From Acidobacteriota bacterium (GTDB lineage: Bacteria; Acidobacteriota; Terriglobia; Versatilivoradales; Versatilivoraceae), in assembly GCA_028875575.1 (NCBI GenBank), contig JAPPDF010000041.1:1-36891 (forward strand): 36,891 bases of DNA, written 5' to 3'. Positions 7,432 to 14,509 of this stretch are shown here, piece by piece. Position 1 is the first letter of the stretch. Each line of letters opens with the position of its first letter. A program made the translations under genes and the position numbers. The notes beneath the pieces were generated by a model that saw only the letters and a program-made list of their open reading frames with translations, did no database searches and had not been told where the DNA came from.

Positions 7432-9426
7432 TCAATCGGTGGATACCGTCGAGACCGGCTGCCAGGCATGGGTGGATCCGGTTCGCAGTCCGACGAACAG
7501 GTCTCCGGTCTTTTCGCCGCCGTTACGGCTCACCAGTTCGATGCACCAGGTGGGCTCTTCTGCCGACACGCCGTTCCCCACCTGCATGGAGGCCGGACGC
7601 ACCGAGTTGCCCAAATGGGTACGAATGTAGTGATAGGCAATCTCCTGTGCCTCCTCTCGAGTGACCTCCAGCGACAGCGACACGCCTCCCACGATCTCCT
7701 TGACCCGATTCACGATGAAGGCCGGCTCGAAAGGCTCCCCGTCATACTTCAGGACCATGTCATCCAGGGAGAAGCCGGTCTCGGACCTCAAATGACGGGC
7801 AAATTGACCCGTGTAGTTCACCTCCACGCCGATGGTCTTCCTGCATCCATTCAGGATTTCCAGGGCCTCCTTGGCGTGAAAGGGCAGCAGATACTTGAAA
7901 TGGAGCTGATTGGTGGCAATGCCTTCCGATCTCAGCATCTCGGCGGCTTCCCGAATCACTCCCCTGCAGGACCCCCAGCCGACCAGGGTGACATCCGCGT
8001 CCTCCGGCCCCTCGATTTGCGGAGGCGGCAACTCCTTCAGGGCTCCTTCCAGCTTCCTCATGCGCTTTTCCTGCACCTTGCGCCGCACCGGCGGACTGGT
8101 GTACTCGTCGCTGATCAGAATCCCTTCCTCGTCGTGGTCATCGGTGGGAGAAACGTAAACCGTGTTCTTGGTCCCGGGCAGGGCTCGGGGAGATATTCCC
8201 GATTCGGTGAAAGCGTATCGCTTGTAGGTGCCGTTGTCTTCCGGCCATTCGGTCACCAGTTGGCCGCGGTCGATCACCAGATCGGGCTTGAGCGCATCCC
8301 TCTCGATGGTCTCGGGATGTTCCGAGAGCAGCAGGTCGGAGAGAATGATCACCGGGAGCTGGTACTTGTCCGCCAGGTTCAGGGCTTCGGCGGCGGTATA
8401 GTAGGCTTCGGTCACGTCGGCCGGAGCCATGATGATGCGGGGGAAATCGCCTTGGGAAGCCCCCAGCGCCTGGTTCAGATCGGCCTGTTCGGTCTTGGTG
8501 GGAATCCCGGTCGAGGGACCGCCACGCTGGACCGTAATGAACACGACCGGCGCTTCAATCATGCCGGCCTGCCCCACGGCTTCGGTCATCAGGGCAAACC
8601 CGCCGCCCGAGGTCGCACACATGGAGCGAGCCCCGGCCAGGCCGGCGCCGACAGCCATGTTGGCGACCGCAATTTCGTCCTCGCACTGCTTGACCACGAT
8701 CCCGCAACGATCGGCATGAGCGACCATCCAGTGCAGGATGGTGGAAGCGGGGGTCATGGGGTACGCGGAATAGAACTTGCAGCCGGCGGCGACCGCCCCC
8801 AGGGCCATGGCTTCGTTTCCGGTAATGAAGGGTCTCCGGATGCGGCTGAAGTTCCATTCGTACCCAAGAGGCACGAACTTATCCTTGGCGTAGTTGTAAC
8901 CCGCCTTGGCCACCTGGATGTTCTGGTTGACCACCTCCTGGCCCTTGTGCTGGAAGGTGTCGGCCAGGACTTCGGCCATCATTTCGAAATCCAGTCCCAG
9001 CAGGAAGATGGCCGCTCCCAGGGATACCGTGTTCTGCATGACGGGAAGGGTTTTCCCCAGCGGCTTCAGCAACTCCCGCACGGGCATCGGCACCGGCAGA
9101 ACCTGGCTTTCGAAAAGCGAGGAGTCGAGGGTCAGCTTGTCGGAATTGAACAGGACAGCTCCGCCGGGCTCCACTTCCCGGGCATGCCTCTCCAGGGTGT
9201 CCTGGTTGAGCGCGATCAGCAGATTCAGGTGATCTCCGTGAGAGTAGACCTTTTCCTCTCCCATCCTCACTCGCAACCAGATGTGGCCCCCGCGGATGAT
9301 GGACTGGTAACTGTTGTAGGCATACAGATACAGCCCCAATCTGGAGGCGGTCTTGGCAAAGGTGTCGCCGGTCTTGTCCAACCCGTCGCCGGCGGCTCCT
9401 CCTATTCCCAAGGTCACTTCTTTCAT
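7432..9426 (-). CDS. korA: 2-oxoacid:ferredoxin oxidoreductase, fused gamma-alpha subunit
   Basis: A 664-residue subunit. Residues about 1-190 form the gamma domain (GIGGAAGDGLD near the start, then YNSYQSIIRGGH). About 200-430 is the pyrimidine-binding domain of the alpha subunit (YSAYPMTPAST, GGPSTGIPTKTEQADL), and about 490-580 the second alpha domain (VTLVGWGSCRG, LPF). The gamma-alpha order is typical of the KorA type. The last roughly 80 residues are an extra segment with a TREEAQEIAYHYI helix and a strand-rich end, resembling a PepSY-like fold by eye. The ATG at 9426 has AAAGGAGA 6 nt upstream. It is the first gene of the korA-korB unit. CoA-acylating oxidation (or CO2-fixing reduction) of 2-oxoglutarate or a related acid is the expected reaction. 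Confidence 0.93.
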   Translation of the reverse strand: MKEVTLGIGGAAGDGLDKTGDTFAKTASRLGLYLYAYNSYQSIIRGGHIWLRVRMGEEKVYSHGDHLNLLIALNQDTLERHAREVEPGGAVLFNSDKLTLDSSLFESQVLPVPMPVRELLKPLGKTLPVMQNTVSLGAAIFLLGLDFEMMAEVLADTFQHKGQEVVNQNIQVAKAGYNYAKDKFVPLGYEWNFSRIRRPFITGNEAMALGAVAAGCKFYSAYPMTPASTILHWMVAHADRCGIVVKQCEDEIAVANMAVGAGLAGARSMCATSGGGFALMTEAVGQAGMIEAPVVFITVQRGGPSTGIPTKTEQADLNQALGASQGDFPRIIMAPADVTEAYYTAAEALNLADKYQLPVIILSDLLLSEHPETIERDALKPDLVIDRGQLVTEWPEDNGTYKRYAFTESGISPRALPGTKNTVYVSPTDDHDEEGILISDEYTSPPVRRKVQEKRMRKLEGALKELPPPQIEGPEDADVTLVGWGSCRGVIREAAEMLRSEGIATNQLHFKYLLPFHAKEALEILNGCRKTIGVEVNYTGQFARHLRSETGFSLDDMVLKYDGEPFEPAFIVNRVKEIVGGVSLSLEVTREEAQEIAYHYIRTHLGNSVRPASMQVGNGVSAEEPTWCIELVSRNGGEKTGDLFVGLRTGSTHAWQPVSTVSTD

Positions 9427-9949
9427 GTTTCTCCTTTCAAAGCCTGCAACCGGCCGTGCCGGTCACCGTGGCGCCAGGCCCTCCTGTCCCCGGAGGACTT
9501 CCCAGGTGTCCGTGGCTTCCCCAAGGAAGGCTCCACAAGCCGTCCACGAGCCGGAAATTCCCACTGCAAAATGTCAGAGAATGTGAATTAAATATCGTGT
9601 ATTCCGGTAATGCCGTCGAACCGGGCGGCGCTGCCGCCCCTGAATGAGCGCGGGAGCGCCGCCTGGCCAAATGGGTTGTCCGGCCATCAAACGCGCTACC
9701 CGCGCCGTGTATCAGAATATCAGAGATACCCGTCAAGTCGCTAACAATAAATGAACCCGGGGGGATGAGCGGTGTTTATCGAGCGAGGCTTCGCCTCGGG
9801 CCGACAAGCAATCAATGGTCAATTGAGGATGGCTGATTGGGGAATCAGGACAATGGACGTTTCTTCAATTCAAAAGTTCACAATCCGAAATTCACAAAAG
9901 CTGATTCATATGTCAATGTAGTTACAACTCCAGAGATTCAGCCCCTCCT
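9427..9949. other. 523-bp spacer with hairpins upstream of korA
   Basis: No gene is supported here. Two compact stem-loops are visible: gggcggc/gccgccc at 9623-9639 with a 3-nt loop, and cgaggc/gcctcg at 9784-9798 with a 3-nt loop. Neither has a T-tract. The second lies downstream of the decarboxylase beta gene and may mark the end of that transcript. The korA promoter should lie between about 9430 and 9750; a TTGACG on the minus strand near 9732 has no convincing -10 partner. Confidence 0.45.
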
Positions 9950-10543
9950 TCATTCCGTCAGGACTTTCCTCAATCGGTGGGCCGACTCGGCCAGCGAGGG
10001 TTGCAGGTACGCCACCGGCTCCCCCTTGCGGCTGCGGGAAAGCGGACCTTCGGATCCGGGTTCGACCCGGGCATTCACAAACACCGGCCCGGGTTCCCGC
10101 AGAATCGTGGGAAGGGTCCGAGCATAGTTCGCCGGGTCGTCGAAAGCGTAGGTCCGGGCAAAACCCGCCGCCTGGGCCAACCCGGTGAAGTCCACCCGGC
10201 CGGCGCCCGCAATGGCTTGATTGCCGGTGATTTCAAAGGTCCGATTTTCAACCGTGAAGAGGATCAAGTTGGGGGCTCCGGCTTCTACTACCGTCGCCAG
10301 GGAGCCCAGAGTCATCAAGAGGCTGCCGTCACCGTTCAGGCAGATGACCTTGCGTTGGGGCTGGGCCAGGGCAATGCCCAGGGCCAGATCGGCAACGTGG
10401 CCCATGGCGCTGTCCGCCGAGGCGAAGTCCAAGGGGCTGTCCGAGAACCTGGACCAGGGCCGCACAGCGCCCATCGTGGTCACCACCACCTCGTCCGTCC
10501 TCAGTGACGCCAGGGGTTGCAACAGTTCCTGCTTGGTCAACAC
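9950..10543 (-). CDS. Sulfopyruvate/phosphonopyruvate decarboxylase-type TPP enzyme, beta half
   Basis: A 197-residue protein corresponding to the C-terminal, pyrophosphate-binding half of a TPP-dependent decarboxylase. GDGSLLMTLG at 71-80 followed by the Asn near 100 (TVENRTF) is the TPP/Mg motif, and TMGAVRPW near 23-30 resembles ComE and the C-terminal part of phosphonopyruvate decarboxylase. Such beta chains act only with an alpha chain carrying the activating Glu; the matching alpha is encoded at 18241-18780, not next door. The start is GTG at 10543 (or TTG at 10540), two bases after the stop of the upstream gene, so it is translationally coupled. The frame is open upstream to 11071 but there overlaps the preceding gene. 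The substrate is uncertain: sulfopyruvate, phosphonopyruvate or another 2-oxoacid. Confidence 0.85.
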   Translation of the reverse strand: MLTKQELLQPLASLRTDEVVVTTMGAVRPWSRFSDSPLDFASADSAMGHVADLALGIALAQPQRKVICLNGDGSLLMTLGSLATVVEAGAPNLILFTVENRTFEITGNQAIAGAGRVDFTGLAQAAGFARTYAFDDPANYARTLPTILREPGPVFVNARVEPGSEGPLSRSRKGEPVAYLQPSLAESAHRLRKVLTE

Positions 10544-10545
10544 GA

Positions 10546-11778
10546 TCAGGATCCGCAAAAACAGGATTCGGCGGAGGGCCGGTACTCCAGCATCAGTTCC
10601 GGAGTGTCCAGCGTCACGCCTTTCTTTTTTCTGGATTCCATCCAGCGATCCAGGATGCCGGCGGCGACCCAGGCCCGTTCGGGGCGAACCGGACTTCGCG
10701 TGGATCGAATCAGGTCCTCGATCCGGGCGGCGAGACAGGCCGAGCCGGCACGGTTGGGTTCCGGGGGGAGAAGGAACTGGGTCGATGCCACTCCCGAAAC
10801 GTCGCCCAGACGGGCCGCAAAGGTAAAGTCTCCCACGGCTCCATTGAGCATCAGAACGGCAGCACTCAGTCCGTCGGAATAGTCCACCAGGCAGGCTTCC
10901 GGATGTTCGACCAGCCGGGGCAACTCCCCGGTGTCGACAAGATCCCGGGGACGCCCGTCCTTCAAGGTCTTGCCCTGCAGGGAATCGGATCGGGCCACGG
11001 CTGCCTTCAGCAGATCCCGGGACCAACGGCCGCTGTTTCCGGCCCGCCACACGGCTTGCCCCCCCACCCATTGTACCGACCTGACACCGGTCTCGCCGCC
11101 CCCGCGCCGCTCCACCATGGCCTGCAGGGTCTCCAGGGCCCGATAGCGATCGGAGCGCCCGAAGCCGATGCCCACCAACAGGGCCTGCTCCACCCGGCTG
11201 CCCGTCGGCAACTCCAGAGGAGGCAGCCTCCAGGTCATCGGCAGAAAGGATCCGGCCAGCACCGGGAATTTCAGTTGCCTGGAGGCTTCCGCCATCCTGC
11301 GGGCTTGCGCGAGGCCGAGCGGTTCATCCCAATAGACCGGAACGGCCCGGCGGTCCTCCTCAAAGACCTTGACCAGTGGCTCAAGCAAGTCGGACCCCGT
11401 GAGGGCGCTGCGCGAATCGTCTCCCTGTCCGGTTAGCATCAACACCCCGTCCACGGCCAACCGGTCCCTGCCGCAACGCAGGGTTTCGGCGACGGATGAG
11501 TAGATCCTGAAGCCGAATTCGGCCGCGCGCTCCCGGCTCTGGTCAGCATCAGGAGTCCGGTCCACGTAGAGAGAGATCACATCCATGGCGGGCCGGTGCC
11601 ACCTGCCCTCTCGCGGATAGCCGATAAGGAAGCGGTCTGCGACCTGGCGGGCCGGTGAGCCGGGAGTCCAGCGGGAAGCCAGGATGGCCAACCTCTTGGC
11701 GCCTGGCCGGGCTCGGTTCGTCAAGCTGGCCGCGGGGGAAGCCGAAGCCGTTTTCAGGAAAGTGCGCCGCTCCGTCAC
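10546..11778 (-). CDS. Exported protein of unrecognised family, paralog 2 (Gfo/Idh-like remnants)
   Basis: A 410-residue protein with a Tat-type N-terminus (ERRTFLKTA, residues 3-11), although the hydrophobic stretch after it is weak. The body is collinear with the gene upstream: D-RFLIGYPREGRWHRPAMDV-SLYVD, then AVDGVLM, WDEPLGLAQARRM, PVLAGS-LP-TWRLPPLELP, and AMVERRGGGETGV. The order (periphery-like strand, DGVLM, -EPL-A-A--M-, AGS) recalls Gfo/Idh/MocA oxidoreductases, but the glycine-rich nucleotide loop is replaced by ASRWTPGSPA, so cofactor binding is doubtful. Start GTG at 11778 overlaps the upstream stop as GTGA; the stop lies 2 nt before the decarboxylase beta start. Likely periplasmic; function unknown. 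Confidence 0.75.
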   Translation of the reverse strand: MTERRTFLKTASASPAASLTNRARPGAKRLAILASRWTPGSPARQVADRFLIGYPREGRWHRPAMDVISLYVDRTPDADQSRERAAEFGFRIYSSVAETLRCGRDRLAVDGVLMLTGQGDDSRSALTGSDLLEPLVKVFEEDRRAVPVYWDEPLGLAQARRMAEASRQLKFPVLAGSFLPMTWRLPPLELPTGSRVEQALLVGIGFGRSDRYRALETLQAMVERRGGGETGVRSVQWVGGQAVWRAGNSGRWSRDLLKAAVARSDSLQGKTLKDGRPRDLVDTGELPRLVEHPEACLVDYSDGLSAAVLMLNGAVGDFTFAARLGDVSGVASTQFLLPPEPNRAGSACLAARIEDLIRSTRSPVRPERAWVAAGILDRWMESRKKKGVTLDTPELMLEYRPSAESCFCGS

Positions 11779-13115
11779 GAGTGTCTCCGATAGGTGGGTT
11801 CGGGAGTAGGTCGATAGCGAACCGCCAGGTGGGACGTTTCAAGGCGACTCTGCCCTCGCCACAGGGAATCCACGCCCGCCTCGGTCATTCCGCCGGTCAG
11901 CAGGGTCCGTTCCACTGGGTAGGTTGCCTTGCCGGTCAGAAACATCTTCTCGACGCCATTCACCTGCGGGCTGAAGAAGTTGGCTTCGGCGCCCCCGCCC
12001 AACCCGCGCACCGGAAGGTAAAAGTGTGTTGAAACCAGCCGCGGCGGGTTTTTCAGACGGGCCGCAAAGGTCCACCCCATGGAGAGACCTTCCAACAGAA
12101 GCAGCGTGGCTTTCATCCCGTCGGCATATTCGCAGCGAAAGGCCAGAGGCTGATCCAGTTGAGGGCCGGTGTCGGTGACCCGGTCCTTGACCAGCCCGGG
12201 TATTTCCTCCAGGGACGGGTAGCTGTGGTCGAAGCCCTCCCGGGTCGAGGTCAGGGCCAGGCTGCGGCAAAGGCAGGCCTCGAAGAGTTCGGAATCCCAT
12301 CCACCCTGGTCCCAGGATCCCGCGCGCAGCGCCTCCCACACCCTGGGACCGCGGACCGCTCCCAGCGCTGCCACCCCGGTTTCCCCTCCCCGCCGCCGCT
12401 CGACCATGCACTGCAGCGCCTCGAACCCGTGAAAGCCGTAGCTGTCGGCTCCGCCGCCGGCCCCGATCACCATGGCCTCTTCCACCTCGGCGTCCGAGGG
12501 AATCTCCAACGGGGGAAGGCGCCAAGCCACCGGAATACTGGAGCCGGCCATCAGGGCAAAGTCCAGCTCCCGGGCCGTTTCCACCATCTCCTCGGCCCAT
12601 TCCCATTTCCAGGAGAGGTGCTTGTCGTTGAAAACCGGCGCGCTGCGGCCGCTGGCCCGGAAGACGTCCACGATCTGCCGGAAGAACTCGTAGCGTGGAT
12701 ACATGGTCTGCCCCTTCTCGTTGCGGGGGTAGGTCCCGTGCTCTCCGATCAGCAGGACGCCGTCGACCGCCAGATTGTCTCCACCCCGCGTCAACGCTTC
12801 GGCGATGGTGGGATAGATCTTCATGGAGGGGTATTGGCGTGCCCGGTCGCGGCTGAGATCGCTCTCTCGTACCTGGTCAACGTAGAGCGACACCACGTCC
12901 ATGGGGGGGCGGTGAAATCGACCTCCCCAGTTGTAACCGCCCAGGAAGCGGTCCACGATGTGCTGGCCGTGGGCCCGGCGGCGGTATTCGGTGACCAGGG
13001 CGGCAATCCTGGGGCGTCCGGGCGTTACGGGACGGCAGCCCGTGAGCAGCAGAGCCGCGGGTATCCCCGCCATCACCGTCCTGCGGGAGATCATTGGAAG
13101 CCGGGAAGGGGTCAT
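11775..13115 (-). CDS. Exported lipoprotein of unrecognised family, paralog 1 (Gfo/Idh-like remnants)
   Basis: A 446-residue protein beginning with a twin-arginine motif and lipobox (SRRTVMAG at about 10-17, then LLLTGC), so probably a Tat-exported lipoprotein. Motifs shared with the next gene, in order: DRFLGGYNWGGRFHRPPMDV, SLYVDQ, YPTIAEAL, AVDGVLLIGEHG, VFNDKHLSWKWEWAEEM, LMAGSSIPVAWRLPPLEIP, GFHGFEALQCMVERR, GGETGV. The EHG and NDKHLS-A--M positions match where Gfo/Idh/MocA enzymes have their EKP-type motif, but the dinucleotide loop is missing. Start ATG at 13115 is preferred over 13094 because it gives a fuller n-region; neither has a good ribosome site. The frame stays open upstream to 13547, inside the MBL gene, which I reject. 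It is 44 nt behind the MBL gene. Function unknown. Confidence 0.75.
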   Translation of the reverse strand: MTPSRLPMISRRTVMAGIPAALLLTGCRPVTPGRPRIAALVTEYRRRAHGQHIVDRFLGGYNWGGRFHRPPMDVVSLYVDQVRESDLSRDRARQYPSMKIYPTIAEALTRGGDNLAVDGVLLIGEHGTYPRNEKGQTMYPRYEFFRQIVDVFRASGRSAPVFNDKHLSWKWEWAEEMVETARELDFALMAGSSIPVAWRLPPLEIPSDAEVEEAMVIGAGGGADSYGFHGFEALQCMVERRRGGETGVAALGAVRGPRVWEALRAGSWDQGGWDSELFEACLCRSLALTSTREGFDHSYPSLEEIPGLVKDRVTDTGPQLDQPLAFRCEYADGMKATLLLLEGLSMGWTFAARLKNPPRLVSTHFYLPVRGLGGGAEANFFSPQVNGVEKMFLTGKATYPVERTLLTGGMTEAGVDSLWRGQSRLETSHLAVRYRPTPEPTYRRHS

Positions 13116-13159
13116 GGGAAGAACTCGGGGGAGGTTTGTTCGTTGGTGCCAAGCGCCGG

Positions 13160-14131
13160 CTAGGGTCCGCCCAGAATTTCTCCGTGAGGCTTGCCCTCGG
13201 CGAGTTCCGCGTACCGCACTCGCACCTGTTCCGCAAAGCGATTGCCGACCCAGTTGCCGACGTCGTCCGACAACTTCACGGTCGTAGCCACGCCGGCTCC
13301 GTCCTCCAGCGTCACCAGGTCTTCCAGCGGCGTCTTGCCCTCGAAGGCCTTCTCGACGGCAGCGTTGATTTCCTGCAAGAACTGCCGCTGCCCTTCGGCA
13401 ACCTCTCGACCTCCCGAGGAGCCGTGGCCCGGTAGGATGGTTTCGAAGCCCAGCTCCATGGCCTGGCTGACCACATTCGGCCAGTTGCCCGTGTTGCCGT
13501 CGCCCGTGTAGTTGAAGGGCCCGTTCACGATCGCGTCGCCCGTGCAAAGGATCTTGTCGTCCGGCAGATAGACCATGCCGTCACCGCGCGTGTGGGCCCA
13601 TCCGAAGTGATGAAACTCCACCCGCCGGCTGGCTCCCTCCAGCACGTGCGGGACCTGGCTGAACGTCTTTTGCGGGAGTTGCACCGTATCCTCGCCCACG
13701 GCGGCCACATCCTCGCGGTTCCGGGCCGCTTGCTGCCAGCGGGCAGGCTCGTAGCGCTTCATCTCCTCGGCCACGCCGATATGTGCCAGCGTGGTGGCGC
13801 CGGCCCGGGTCCAGACCGCATTGGCATAGGCATGGTCCCCGTGATGGTGGGTGTCGAACACGTAGCTGACCGGCTTGGTGGTGACCTGCTTGATATCCGC
13901 CATGAGCGCCTGGGCGCCGCTCGGGAAGTTGGCGTCCACCACCAGCAAACCTTCTCCGAGGTCAATGACCACGTTGTTGCAGTGTCCGTGCTCCCGCTCG
14001 CCCATCCGGAACCACACCCCCTCGGTGATCCGCTTGAGGGTGTCGGTCTCGGAAGGAAGGGGCGGATCTGAGGCGCAGTTCCAGGCCACGCAAAGGCCGA
14101 TCGCGGTGATGGCTATGAGGACGATTCGCAT
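13160..14131 (-). CDS. Secreted MBL-fold metallo-hydrolase
   Basis: A 323-residue exported hydrolase of the metallo-beta-lactamase fold. A signal peptide (MRIVLIAITAIGLCVAW) ends near C19, a poor lipobox. The zinc motif THHHGDH sits at about 94-100, followed by AHTRGD, CTGD and PGHG, so the binuclear metal set is complete. The order is that of class B-like secreted MBL hydrolases also found in quinoprotein-associated and SoxH-like groups; an actual beta-lactamase role is not implied. The start ATG at 14131 has GGAGG about 7-8 nt upstream; a longer frame to 14227 lacks this. It is the first gene of a four-gene minus-strand unit and faces the Cache/SBP gene divergently. Confidence 0.88.
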   Translation of the reverse strand: MRIVLIAITAIGLCVAWNCASDPPLPSETDTLKRITEGVWFRMGEREHGHCNNVVIDLGEGLLVVDANFPSGAQALMADIKQVTTKPVSYVFDTHHHGDHAYANAVWTRAGATTLAHIGVAEEMKRYEPARWQQAARNREDVAAVGEDTVQLPQKTFSQVPHVLEGASRRVEFHHFGWAHTRGDGMVYLPDDKILCTGDAIVNGPFNYTGDGNTGNWPNVVSQAMELGFETILPGHGSSGGREVAEGQRQFLQEINAAVEKAFEGKTPLEDLVTLEDGAGVATTVKLSDDVGNWVGNRFAEQVRVRYAELAEGKPHGEILGGP

Positions 14132-14509
14132 GATCCTACCTCCCTCCGGCAGTCCCGTCGCGGTCGCAAGTGGAACCGATTGTACGCCCGACGGAACCGA
14201 GACACAAGACACCCTGCCCTGAAACAACGCCCGGGCGTCGGGTGGCGTGAAACCATTTCATGATCAAGCAGGAGTCCATGGCCTATTTACATGGATAGAC
14301 AGGATTTACAGGATTGTTGGTTGATGGTGTGGGCTGCACGCGCCGCAACAGCCAGAAAGAGAAAATTCCCCTTAAACCACCTGTCTGCCCTCAACTTCTG
14401 AACGCGAAAAAAACAAAAGAGCGTCTTACTTCCGTTAAACTGCCTGCCGACCCCGACAGCGCTAGTATTGCGTGGATCGGCCTGACGAGTACAGAAGGAT
14501 GGAACGATC
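14132..14509. other. Divergent promoter region with a degenerate repeat
   Basis: This 378-bp spacer separates the MBL unit (minus) from the Cache/SBP gene (plus), so it must hold two promoters; I cannot assign boxes with confidence. From 14291 to 14315 lies a 25-bp element with two ACAGGAT-type units, whose inverted counterpart is at 16687-16711. The stretch after 14380 is more A-rich than its surroundings. Confidence 0.5.
14291..14315 (+). repeat. Left copy of inverted 25-bp repeat flanking the Cache/SBP gene
   Basis: It starts ATGGATAGACAGGAT and contains two ACAGGAT units. The reverse complement of 16687-16711 matches it at 20 of 25 positions. Sequences of this type are common degenerate intergenic repeats in environmental genomes, to my recollection. 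Confidence 0.65.

Noticed and set aside
7423-9591. 722-codon open frame antisense to korA
   Set aside because: Mirrors the GC-rich codons of korA; its translation is Gly/Val/His-rich with no domain, and korA has strong motifs and a ribosome site.
9700-9740. Sigma70-like promoter for korA
   Set aside because: TTGACG is present but no acceptable -10 box at proper spacing; too far from the gene to assert.
10544-11071. Upstream extension of the decarboxylase beta frame
   Set aside because: It overlaps the preceding gene, and the family homology begins only at the chosen start.
13116-13547. Upstream extension of the 446-residue lipoprotein frame
   Set aside because: It overlaps the end of the MBL gene in another frame; the Tat/lipobox signal sits right at the chosen start.
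13160-14131. Functional beta-lactamase
   Set aside because: The fold and metal motif are shared by many hydrolases; nothing ties this gene to antibiotic resistance.
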